12,165 bases of DNA from Candidatus Woesearchaeota archaeon (GCA_023245115.1 JAHFKX010000002.1:11084-23248); one strand, 5' to 3'; positions 5,201-11,713 are shown, numbered from the stretch's first letter. The notes: generated by a model from the letters alone, not told the origin. Translations and numbers: made by a program.

Positions 5201-6133
5201 ATGCCTGGCCAGAATAATTTGGATAAAGCATTTGATGTAGTACGGGCGCAGGGCCCAGTATTGCCGGTAGAGGTCGCTTCCAAGCTCGGCGTTGACTCGT
5301 TTTTGGCCACAGCATACTTGGCACAGCTAGTCGAGACGGGTAAAATAAAACAAACCAAAGAACGAATTGGCACTTCTTTTATATACCATTTATCTGGCCA
5401 AGAGGGCGCAGCTAACGCACGGATTATAACTCTACAACAAAGCGGGAAAAAAACCGCAAGAATGTTTGCCAGAGAAGTTCCGCAGAGCCCCGAAGTTACT
5501 GCGAGGCAAAAGGCCTTTGCAGATAGGCTGGCAGAAATTGAAGCCAAGGAAATACAAGCCAAAATAACTGCACCATCTGTTGCAGAGCGGGCGGTTGATA
5601 AAACAGTTGCCAAACCGCTACCGGAAGTCCGCACCGCAGAAGAAACACACATCAGACCACAAATTACACATAACAGCTCGACCCGCGAAACAAACCAAGA
5701 ATTCCTTGATAGGTTCAAGCCAGCCATTGCAGAACAGCTAGCAAAGCCGGTGCAGGAAGTTAAAAGTGCTGTTAGCCATTTTATTTCTGAGGTTGGCAAA
5801 AAAATAAGTCCTAAGCAACAAGATGGCCTGCTTGTCGAGAAGGCGCTAGCATTTTTAGTTGATGGGCGCGCAGACATTATTAGCAAAGAGCTAAGGAAAA
5901 GAGGCAGGGATGCGGACATAGTGGCCACGATACCAACATCAATCGGACCGATGCGTATCTTAATTATTGTCCGCGATAAAAAAACAATTTCAGAGGCTGA
6001 CCTGTCAGTCGTATACACTGAAGGCCAGAACAAGAAGCTGCCGGCCATCTTTGTTACAAATGGCAAGCTGACAAAAAGCGCGCAGAGCTATCATCAGGCA
6101 ATTGCTGGGTTGGTAAAGATTAAGAATTTATGA
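5201..6133 (+). CDS. Winged-helix protein with restriction-endonuclease-like C-terminal domain
   Basis: 310 residues in three parts. Residues 6-65 look like a winged-helix domain: AFDVVRAQGPVLPVEVASKL, a second helix (SFLATAYLAQLVETGKIKQT) and a wing (IGTSFIYHL). Residues 70-215 are polar, rich in Ala, Glu, Lys and Pro, with helical stretches, probably a flexible linker. Residues 215-310 are alpha/beta: AFLVDGRADIISKELRKRG, ADIVATIPTS, MRILIIVRDKKTISEADLS, LPAIFVTNGKLTKSA. The strand with VRDKK and the final VTNGKLT resemble Mrr/RecB-like PD-(D/E)xK folds, but I cannot define the active site, so it may be inactive. A DNA-associated or regulatory role is inferred. The inverted repeat at its promoter could be an autoregulatory site. 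Confidence 0.7.
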   Translation: MPGQNNLDKAFDVVRAQGPVLPVEVASKLGVDSFLATAYLAQLVETGKIKQTKERIGTSFIYHLSGQEGAANARIITLQQSGKKTARMFAREVPQSPEVTARQKAFADRLAEIEAKEIQAKITAPSVAERAVDKTVAKPLPEVRTAEETHIRPQITHNSSTRETNQEFLDRFKPAIAEQLAKPVQEVKSAVSHFISEVGKKISPKQQDGLLVEKALAFLVDGRADIISKELRKRGRDADIVATIPTSIGPMRILIIVRDKKTISEADLSVVYTEGQNKKLPAIFVTNGKLTKSAQSYHQAIAGLVKIKNL

Positions 6134-6202
6134 TTGGGTTTTTAGGTTATAAATTTTTGAAACTAAGACCATGGGGCTGCGCTGTCCAAGCAATGAGTAA
6201 AG

Positions 6203-6213
6203 CCTTTTAAATC
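6203..6213 (+). promoter_or_regulatory. TATA box of tRNA-iMet
   Basis: CCTTTTAAATC, centred about 27 bases before the tRNA 5' end at 6235. It may also supply the transcript of the RNase HII gene, which has no TATA box of its own at the usual distance. Confidence 0.65.
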
Positions 6214-6273
6214 TGATTTCAATGCCTTAGTAATAGCGGGATAGAGCAGCTTGGAGTGCTCGTCGGGCTCATA

Positions 6274-6389
6274 GACGAAATTTTGCTGTGGCAAAATTTC
6301 GATACGCTGGAAAATGCGAGCATTTTTCACGTACGAGGAAGGCGCATAGCGGCTTCCGAGCAAGTGATAAAAGTTCCAGCTCAAGGGAT
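6274..6389 (+). other. tRNA-iMet anticodon-loop intron
   Basis: 116 nt at position 37/38. It contains a hairpin CGAAATTTTGC/GCAAAATTTCG with loop TGTG, then a region closed by CTGGAA and TTCCAG that includes AAATGC/GCATTT and a GGAAG...CTTCC hairpin. The order (long AT-rich hairpin, then closed domain) recalls the other introns, but the A-rich GAAAGG box is not obvious, so I do not place it in the family. Confidence 0.75.
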
Positions 6390-6411
6390 ACCCGAAGGTC
6401 GTTGGTTCAAA

Positions 6412-6508
6412 ACACACTCCCTTTTCTTTTGTGAAAGAAAAGGTCCCGTGGCACCCTAAAAAAAAGGTGAGGCATCTTCGATGCCAATAACGCCACATGT
6501 GAAGAAAC
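6412..6508 (+). repeat. tRNA-iMet T-loop intron, member of the repeated intron family
   Basis: 97 nt at T-loop position 59/60. It contains a hairpin CCTTTTCTTT/AAAGAAAAGG with loop TGTG (6420-6443), an A-rich box ending AAAAGGTG (6462-6469), a hairpin GGCATC/GATGCC with loop TTC (6471-6485) and closing pairs GTGGC (6448-6452) with GCCAC (6492-6496). It has the same order of parts as the introns in tRNA-Val and tRNA-Leu, but a different position in the tRNA. Confidence 0.8.
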
Positions 6509-6530
6509 TCCAACTCCCGCTATACTTAAT

Positions 6531-7187
6531 ATGAAGATTTTAGGAATAGACGAAGCACGGCGCGGACCAGTAATTGGGCCAATGGTAATTGCCGGCACTA
6601 TGTTTGATGAGTCAAAACTTTCTGAACTAAAAAAAATTGGCGTGAAAGATTCTAAACTTCTAACACCTGCTCAGCGCGAGGCGATGTTTGACAAAATCCT
6701 AAAGCTTGCGGATGGTCACAAAGAAATTATTGTCTTGCCCGACGAAATGGATGCTCGCGCCTCGGTTGGCCTGAACATTAATCTACTTGAGGCGCAAAAA
6801 GCCGCGGAAATTATTGATGCGCTAAAACCAGATATTGTTTTTGTAGACTCGCCGACCTCACCAAAAGCCGAAAAATTCGCGGATTACATCAAAGCAACAC
6901 TAAAAAACAAAGACGTGGACATTCACGCAGAGCATAAGTGCGACGTGAACCACCCAGAGTGCTCTGCTGCCTCAGTAATCGCAAAAGTCACCGGCGACCG
7001 CGAAGTGGAAAAAATCCGCAAGGAAATAGGTCTGGAATTCGGCTCGGGCTATATGTCTGATGAAGTCACGCAGAAATTTGTGCAGGAACACTGGGAGAAC
7101 AAGCTGTCCAAGTACATAAGGCACAGCTGGGCGCCGATTAAACAGCTAAAGAGCAAGAAGTTCCAGAAATTCTTAGAGGTTGACTAA
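6531..7187 (+). CDS. rnhB: Ribonuclease HII
   Basis: 218 residues, usual for archaeal RNase HII, which cuts RNA in RNA-DNA hybrids and removes single ribonucleotides from DNA. It opens MKILGIDEARRGPVIGPMVI, where D7 and E8 are catalytic. The other metal ligands fit D106 (VFVDSP) and D138 (HKCD) followed by CSAASVIAKVTGDRE, the family helix. GSGYMSD and RHSW near the C-terminus are also typical. The usual DEAGRG reads DEARRG: G10 is arginine, one base change from glycine (CGG against GGG). In related enzymes this GRG loop contacts the ribonucleotide junction, so specificity or activity may differ. The ATG is 8 bases after tRNA-iMet, and there is no TATA box or Shine-Dalgarno sequence at the expected place, so it is probably expressed from the tRNA transcript. 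Confidence 0.95.
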   Translation: MKILGIDEARRGPVIGPMVIAGTMFDESKLSELKKIGVKDSKLLTPAQREAMFDKILKLADGHKEIIVLPDEMDARASVGLNINLLEAQKAAEIIDALKPDIVFVDSPTSPKAEKFADYIKATLKNKDVDIHAEHKCDVNHPECSAASVIAKVTGDREVEKIRKEIGLEFGSGYMSDEVTQKFVQEHWENKLSKYIRHSWAPIKQLKSKKFQKFLEVD

Positions 7188-7189
7188 CA

Positions 7190-7204
7190 TTAAATTTATT
7201 AATG
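7190..7204 (+). promoter_or_regulatory. TATA box of the AspRS gene
   Basis: TTAAATTTATTAATG, centred about 26 bases before the ATG at 7224 and starting just after the RNase HII stop. AspRS is therefore probably transcribed on its own, leaderless. Confidence 0.6.
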
Positions 7205-7223
7205 ATAGTTCTGGCTAATAAAT

Positions 7224-8531
7224 ATGGCGCTAGATCTCCACAAACGAGTTTATTCGTCAGAAGTACAGGCAAGCAAGCCTGGCTCATTAGTTGTTGTAGC
7301 TGGCTGGGCTGCTGACGTTAAATCGCTTGGCAAGATCGCGTTCATCAAGCTGCGAGATCGAACTGGTTATTTGCAGCTAGTTTCAACCGACGCAAAACTG
7401 ATAGAAAAAATCTCCAAACTGACAAATGAGTCCGTAATCCTTGCAACCGGAAAAGTTCAGGCATCAAAACAAAAGTCTGGTGGGAATGAAATCGAGCTGA
7501 AGGAATTTGAAGTTCTGAATTTATCCGAACCAAAAATGCCTATTGATATTTCTGGAAAGATACAGACAGATTTGAGCAAGCGTCTTGATTATCGCGTGCT
7601 TGATTTGAAAAGCCCAAGAAACTTGGCAATCTTCAAGATACGATCGCAGGCCAATGCATCTACGCGAGATTTCCTGCTCGCAAAAGGCTTCATAGAAATG
7701 CAAACACCAAAATTAGTTGCTGCGGGCACAGAGGGCGGAGCAACATTATTTCAGGCAGACTATTACGGAAGAAAAGTTTTTCTGAGCCAGAGCCAGCAGC
7801 TCTACAAACAATACTTGCTTGCGGCAGGTTTTGACCGCGTGTTTGAAATCGGGCCATCATTCCGCGCAGAAAAATCACACACAATGCGCCATCTTACTGA
7901 GTTCACGCATTTTGACTTTGAAATGGCGTTCATAAAAGACGAAGAAGATATCCTAAACGTTTTGGAAGAGTGGTTTGTCTATCTCTTAAAAGATTTAAAC
8001 AAAAAATGTTCGGAACAGTTGAAACTGCTCGGCGCAACATTTGAAGTTCCAAAGCAGCCGTTCCCGCGCATAACATATGAAGAGTGCTTGAAGTTACTTT
8101 CAACGGTTGGCGTAAAATTAAAGTTTGGTGACGACATCGGCACAGACGAAGAAAAGAAAGTCGGTGAGCTAATAAAAAAGAAATACAAAACAAATGCATA
8201 CTTTATCACAAAATATCCATACACATTAAAACCATTTTACATAAAAACAGATGGAAAAATCTCACGCGGATTTGACTTTGAGTACGACGGCGAAGAGCTA
8301 GCCTCCGGTGGACAGCGAGAGCACAGTGCAGAAACTCTCACAAAGCAAATAAAAGAAAAAGGCCTGAATCCAAAGGACTTTGAGTTTTACTTATTGCCAT
8401 TTAGATATGGCATGCCACCGCATGGCGGCTTCGGTTTGGGAATCGATCGGCTGATAAGGTACATTCTGAAATTAGAAAATATTCGTGAAGCAGTCCTGTT
8501 CCCAAGAGACCCTGAAAGGCTAACCCCTTAA
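7224..8531 (+). CDS. aspS: Aspartyl-tRNA synthetase, archaeal type
   Basis: 435 residues, full length for archaeal/eukaryotic-type AspRS, which charges tRNA-Asp with aspartate using ATP. Residues 22-105 are the anticodon-binding OB fold (VVVAGWAADV...KIAFIKLRDRTG). The class II catalytic core follows: motif 1 near 150-163 (GFIEMQTPKL), the aspartate-site TEGGATLF (169-176) and SQSQQLYKQ (188-196), motif 2 from 211 (PSFRAEKSHTMRHLTEFTHF), SGGQREH (361-367) and motif 3 GGFGLGIDRLI (401-411) near FPRDPERLTP at the end. From memory, discriminating AspRS of Thermococcus carries Trp26 and Lys85; the equivalent residues here seem to be A30 and S85, so it may also charge tRNA-Asn. Its stop abuts the stop of the convergent surface gene with no gap. 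Confidence 0.97.
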   Translation: MALDLHKRVYSSEVQASKPGSLVVVAGWAADVKSLGKIAFIKLRDRTGYLQLVSTDAKLIEKISKLTNESVILATGKVQASKQKSGGNEIELKEFEVLNLSEPKMPIDISGKIQTDLSKRLDYRVLDLKSPRNLAIFKIRSQANASTRDFLLAKGFIEMQTPKLVAAGTEGGATLFQADYYGRKVFLSQSQQLYKQYLLAAGFDRVFEIGPSFRAEKSHTMRHLTEFTHFDFEMAFIKDEEDILNVLEEWFVYLLKDLNKKCSEQLKLLGATFEVPKQPFPRITYEECLKLLSTVGVKLKFGDDIGTDEEKKVGELIKKKYKTNAYFITKYPYTLKPFYIKTDGKISRGFDFEYDGEELASGGQREHSAETLTKQIKEKGLNPKDFEFYLLPFRYGMPPHGGFGLGIDRLIRYILKLENIREAVLFPRDPERLTP

Positions 8532-9524
8532 TCAGCGCCTTCTCTTTTTTGGCCGAATTACCTGCATCAACACAATTCCTACTATTACTAAAACTATAGA
8601 AACTGCGGCTGCGGTTTGCAGGCCAATCGGCACAGCTGGAAATGCTGAAAGTGATTTTGGCTGACCAGTATCGGCTATTAACTGCTGCACAGCTTCTTGT
8701 GTTTTTTCATCAACTGCGATTGCTTGGGCAGAAGGCTTGCCAACTATTGCAAACGTTGAGAAGCCCGGCGTTGTTGCAACATACCGCACGACACCAGTTT
8801 CCTCACTGACTGATTTAGTTGCTAAGGCATGCCAGCCGTTTTCGTAACGATAAAGCGTGACAGTATCTTTGGCGATATTATTTTCAGCTAACCATGATTT
8901 ATCGACACTAAATTGTATTTTGGCCTCTTTTATTGCTACGGACCGAACATTTCTCAATTCTATTTGTATGTTTTTGTACACTTTATCCGTGCTTGGTACG
9001 CTGTTTGTTACGGGCGGCACGCTAAGCGCTGTTACCTCTGCAACTATTATTTTTACATTAATTGCCGGTTCGGATAACGTAAACTCAACATTGCTAACTT
9101 GCGAGGGATTTGCTGTAAATGCAACTGACGATGGAACATTCGTTGCTACTGTTGACAACGTAGATGCTTGCGTGCCTGATACTCCGGCCCCGCCACCACC
9201 GGATGAAGCACCTGCTGCGCCACCTGCCACTGCGGCAACTGCCGCTTGTGGTATTGGATGTTCCACAGTTATGGGTGGAAAGAGAACAAAGCCAACTGTA
9301 ACATTGCGCTCAGAACTCGACAAAATACCGCCGGGCGTCATGATTACGGTTGCATTAAACATCGCGCTGGCCCCCCGCATGCCTGCCAGCATTCCTCCGC
9401 CAAATGCATTTGGAAAAACAGTAACGTTAATGCTGGGCGATGTTAGCAGTTCGGCATTTACTGTAGAAATTGTAGCAGCTAAAATTAAGGCAAAAAACAA
9501 ACCTATCAGTATTTTCTTTTCCAT
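8532..9524 (-). CDS. PGF-pre-PGF domain surface protein with C-terminal membrane anchor
   Basis: 330 residues. Residues 1-24 are a signal peptide (MEKKILIGLFFALILAATIS). Residues 26-90 are a beta-rich region with N-glycosylation sequons (NVT, NAT); 92-118 form an Ala/Gly/Ser-rich linker; 128-180 are beta-rich. Residues 185-262 match the PGF-pre-PGF domain of archaeal surface proteins: NIQIELRNV, AKIQFSVDKSWLAENNI, VTLYRYENGWHAL and TTPGFSTFAIVG. Residues 301-322 are a transmembrane helix, followed by the basic cytosolic tail RPKKRRR, so the protein is anchored outside the cell by its C-terminus. It starts 12 bases after the fibre-like gene and is probably in its operon as the anchored partner. 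The end PIGLQTAAAVSIVLVIVGIV resembles that of the 105-aa protein at 11396-11713. Confidence 0.88.
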   Translation of the reverse strand: MEKKILIGLFFALILAATISTVNAELLTSPSINVTVFPNAFGGGMLAGMRGASAMFNATVIMTPGGILSSSERNVTVGFVLFPPITVEHPIPQAAVAAVAGGAAGASSGGGGAGVSGTQASTLSTVATNVPSSVAFTANPSQVSNVEFTLSEPAINVKIIVAEVTALSVPPVTNSVPSTDKVYKNIQIELRNVRSVAIKEAKIQFSVDKSWLAENNIAKDTVTLYRYENGWHALATKSVSEETGVVRYVATTPGFSTFAIVGKPSAQAIAVDEKTQEAVQQLIADTGQPKSLSAFPAVPIGLQTAAAVSIVLVIVGIVLMQVIRPKKRRR

Positions 9525-9536
9525 TTCATTTTAGCT

Positions 9537-11360
9537 CTAATATCCTATTGCTATCCACGAAGCATTCATATACTTCGGTGCACCGCCGGCCCAAACAGTA
9601 ATATTAAACTGGCTTGCATTTATGTTAATTATCGTATATGTTCCACCCAATACCACAGTTTGATTTCCATTACTGGCCACAACACTGTAACACGCTGTGC
9701 AAGAAAAGCCTGCGCTCATATTAACTATTTCTTCTACACTATTACTGGCCGTAGCTACTCCGATTGCAGTTCCAAACGCCGCACGTAACCCCTTTACTGG
9801 TACGGCTTGCCCGCTTGGAAATACTGGCAACACGCCCGTGGGTATAGTTCCGAAGCCGACTGCTGAGGCATTGATACCGCCAGTTTCATTGACTAGCAAT
9901 CCACCAAATATGCTAGAAATATTTCCAGAAGTGTAAACTGGCGCGGATATATTTACGACACCGGTAAGATTAATCTTGCCGAATATCTGGCCTGCTGTCC
10001 AGTTCCTGATTGTATCTAAAACCCCCTGTGGCACAGTTCCAAATCCTATTGCAGAGGCGTTGATGCCGCCGGCTGAATTAACTAGCAATCCACCGATCGT
10101 GTGAGTTATATTAGTTATGTTGAGTGTACTTTCTGCGTGTATTATGCCGCCGCCATTCGACTCAACCCGGAAAATATTTACACCGAAATTATTTCGTACG
10201 GAAAAGGCATTTGCATTGCTTAGTGCAGTTATATTAACGGGCTGCGATGTATGGAAGCGGGTGTTAGATATGCGCGTTAATACCACGCCTGCTGGGCTAA
10301 AAACTGTAAATGCATCAAAGCTATCACCTGACTGCGTTGTTATATTAACTGGCCCTGTTGTGTTCAGGCCCTGGATAAATATCTGGCCTGCTGTCCACAA
10401 GTTTACTGTTGAAAACAAGTTTCCCAAAACACCCACTGGGATACTGCCAAAACCGACTGCGGAGGCGTTGATGCCCCCCGTATCGTTGATGAGCAAAGTA
10501 GGATTAGGTGTAGTACCAGATGTTAAATTAGTAATATTTAGCGTACCTTGTATGTGTGTAAAGCCACCTCCAATCGTGCTGACGCGCAAGACTGTTCCTA
10601 TGTCGCCACTCACCCTAAGCGCTGCATCCTCGCCAGAATCTGACACATTTAATTTTATGAAAGAGTTTACTACATCGCCTGCGTGATTTACTGAAAATAA
10701 TCTTATGCCTGTCCGCGAATAGACTGCAAGCAGGTTATCTGCTGTTGATGAACCAGTTATGTTTAAACTTCCAGAAACATTCACATTTGTAAATATCTGG
10801 CCTGCTGTCCATGTGTTTACTGTGGAAAATAATAAGTTTAGAACGCCAAGCGGTATGCTTCCGAACCCAGCTGCACTTGCATTTATTCCGCCGGTTGAGT
10901 TGATTAAAACACCGCCGAGATTATGAGTAAGGTTGCCCTGCAGTGTTAAATTATTTGTTGTGAGGTTGCCGACTGTAAATGTTGAACGGGTTTGATTCTG
11001 TAACTGTTCTGCGCTCTCTGCATAAAGCGTACCTGTGATTCTCAATCTTGGCGTCATTGTTATGTTGCTGATGTTCATCTCGAGCCAGACTGTTGTCCCA
11101 TTGTTAATGCCTGTTGTATTTATAATTGGAAAAACTCTCCCAAAGTGGTCTGTTATTATTGTCTGGGTTTCATTATAAAGCAATCTTCCGCCAGTTGGGT
11201 TGTCATAAAACGTAAAATTAAACACAAATGAGGTGTCGTTCGCAATCCCGCCCGTATTATTTCGAACTTCCATTGGGATTGTAATGGGCTGGAAGGCTGC
11301 AACTGTGCTGACAGTCATGGCAAACAATAAAGCTAATACCAACTTCGTGGCCGTTTTCAT
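9537..11360 (-). CDS. Secreted fibre-like repeat protein with lectin-like C-terminus
   Basis: 607 residues. Residues 1-22 are a signal peptide. Residues 23-125 resemble the N-terminal domain of many bacterial secreted fibre proteins: NFTFYDNPTGGRLLYNETQT, then DHFGRVFPI, WLEMNISN and TMTPRLRITGTLYAESAEQL. Residues 130-511 contain four copies of a unit with core TGGINASAVGFGSIP-GVL and, in the first three, NTWTAGQIF (153-190, 291-328, 427-460; last copy 490-511 shortened), separated by beta-rich segments with Asn-x-Ser/Thr sequons. Residues 540-607 form a C-terminal domain with SCTAC and the ending NASWIAIGY, like H-type lectin or tail-fibre tip domains. There is no anchor; it probably assembles on the surface with the downstream PGF protein. 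Heavy N-glycosylation and an adhesin role are inferred. A Shine-Dalgarno GAGGT sits 5 bases before the ATG. Confidence 0.85.
   Translation of the reverse strand: MKTATKLVLALLFAMTVSTVAAFQPITIPMEVRNNTGGIANDTSFVFNFTFYDNPTGGRLLYNETQTIITDHFGRVFPIINTTGINNGTTVWLEMNISNITMTPRLRITGTLYAESAEQLQNQTRSTFTVGNLTTNNLTLQGNLTHNLGGVLINSTGGINASAAGFGSIPLGVLNLLFSTVNTWTAGQIFTNVNVSGSLNITGSSTADNLLAVYSRTGIRLFSVNHAGDVVNSFIKLNVSDSGEDAALRVSGDIGTVLRVSTIGGGFTHIQGTLNITNLTSGTTPNPTLLINDTGGINASAVGFGSIPVGVLGNLFSTVNLWTAGQIFIQGLNTTGPVNITTQSGDSFDAFTVFSPAGVVLTRISNTRFHTSQPVNITALSNANAFSVRNNFGVNIFRVESNGGGIIHAESTLNITNITHTIGGLLVNSAGGINASAIGFGTVPQGVLDTIRNWTAGQIFGKINLTGVVNISAPVYTSGNISSIFGGLLVNETGGINASAVGFGTIPTGVLPVFPSGQAVPVKGLRAAFGTAIGVATASNSVEEIVNMSAGFSCTACYSVVASNGNQTVVLGGTYTIININASQFNITVWAGGAPKYMNASWIAIGY
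9828..10904 (-). repeat. Four-fold internal coding repeat in the fibre-like gene
   Basis: Copies lie at about 10791-10904, 10377-10490, 9981-10082 and 9828-9893. At DNA level, TGGCCTGCTGTCCA recurs at about 9988, 10385 and 10800 (plus strand). The spacing is irregular (about 414, 408 and 190 bases), which fits unequal duplication of a domain followed by loss of part of the last one. Confidence 0.85.
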
Positions 11361-11400
11361 TTCTTACCTCTTAACTCTTTTTCCATGGCTCGTATTTAAA
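11361..11400 (-). promoter_or_regulatory. TATA box and Shine-Dalgarno of the fibre-like gene
   Basis: Minus-strand CTTTAAATACG (11390-11400) is about 36 bases before the ATG at 11360, further than for the leaderless genes, giving a leader of about 10 bases. AGAGGTAAGAAATG places GAGGT 5 bases before the ATG. The TATA box overlaps the stop codon of the upstream 105-aa gene. Confidence 0.6.
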
Positions 11401-11713
11401 GCTTTGTGTTTCTAATTGGCTTAAACGCATTTCGCAATTTATGCGATGTTATAGTTTGTGCCAGCACAACGCCAGAGATTACAAATATAACTGAAGCCGC
11501 AGCTGCTGCTTGCAAGCCGTAGGGCAGTGGCTGGCCTGCTGCGTATTGCTGGCTTGACGGCACATTCATTGTGACATCACCGATAATGCTTGAAAGAAAA
11601 ATAGTATCTGACTTTTGCGAAGAGAGGGCTGTTGCGTTGGCAGTTATGACTGCAACGATTAGCATTAAAATCACAAATAACCCAAAATCTACTGCCGATT
11701 TTTTTCGGGCCAT
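11396..11713 (-). CDS. Small secreted protein with N-terminal signal and C-terminal anchor
   Basis: 105 residues. Residues 1-30 are a basic then hydrophobic signal sequence (KKSAVDFGLFVILMLIVAV). A short outer segment of about 35 residues (SQKSDTIFLSSIIGDVTMNV) follows. Residues 62-86 (PLPYGLQAAAAASVIFVISG) are a second membrane helix with a basic tail (SHKLRNAFKPIRNTK). The C-terminal part matches that of the PGF-pre-PGF protein at 8532-9524, but the large outer domain is missing. Its ATG is one base after the stop of the upstream fibre-like gene, so the two are translated from one mRNA and may be coupled. It probably anchors or assists that fibre protein. No catalytic motif is seen. Confidence 0.8.
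   Translation of the reverse strand: MARKKSAVDFGLFVILMLIVAVITANATALSSQKSDTIFLSSIIGDVTMNVPSSQQYAAGQPLPYGLQAAAAASVIFVISGVVLAQTITSHKLRNAFKPIRNTKL

Larger units (their letters stand above)
6235..6522 (+). tRNA. Initiator tRNA-Met(CAT) with anticodon-loop and T-loop introns
   Basis: Acceptor AGCGGGA (6235-6241) pairs with TCCCGCT (6515-6521), discriminator A at 6522, no CCA. D arm GAGC-AGCTTGGAGT-GCTC (6244-6261). Anticodon stem TCGGG (6263-6267) pairs with CCCGA (6391-6395); anticodon CAT at 6270-6272. The A1-U72 pair and the three G-C pairs GGG/CCC at the base of the anticodon loop mark an initiator. A 116-nt intron (6274-6389) sits at 37/38. The T stem GTTGG (6401-6405) pairs with CCAAC (6510-6514), but the T-loop TTCAAA/T is split between 59 and 60 by a second, 97-nt intron (6412-6508). 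Removing both leaves a normal 75-nt tRNA. Cut sites are ambiguous by a few bases because of repeated A residues. The gene is nearly four times its mature length. Confidence 0.92.

Noticed and set aside
5188..6066. 292-codon minus-strand frame opposite the winged-helix gene
   Set aside because: Serine/leucine-rich antisense translation without a promoter at its start; the plus-strand protein has clear domain structure and a TATA box.
6148..6200. Second TATA-like TTATAAATTTTT upstream of tRNA-iMet with a 9-codon frame at 6171
   Set aside because: Spacing to the ATG is only about 19 bases and the peptide is tiny; it may be chance AT-rich sequence after the upstream stop codon.
6163..6513. Frames on both strands across tRNA-iMet
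   Set aside because: Explained by the tRNA with its two introns; no homing-endonuclease motifs such as LAGLIDADG are present.
8857..9534. 225-codon plus-strand frame opposite the PGF-pre-PGF gene
   Set aside because: Antisense shadow; the minus-strand product has a signal peptide, a recognised domain and an anchor.
9828..10904. CRISPR-like repetition
   Set aside because: Repeats are long, diverged, unevenly spaced and in frame in a coding gene.
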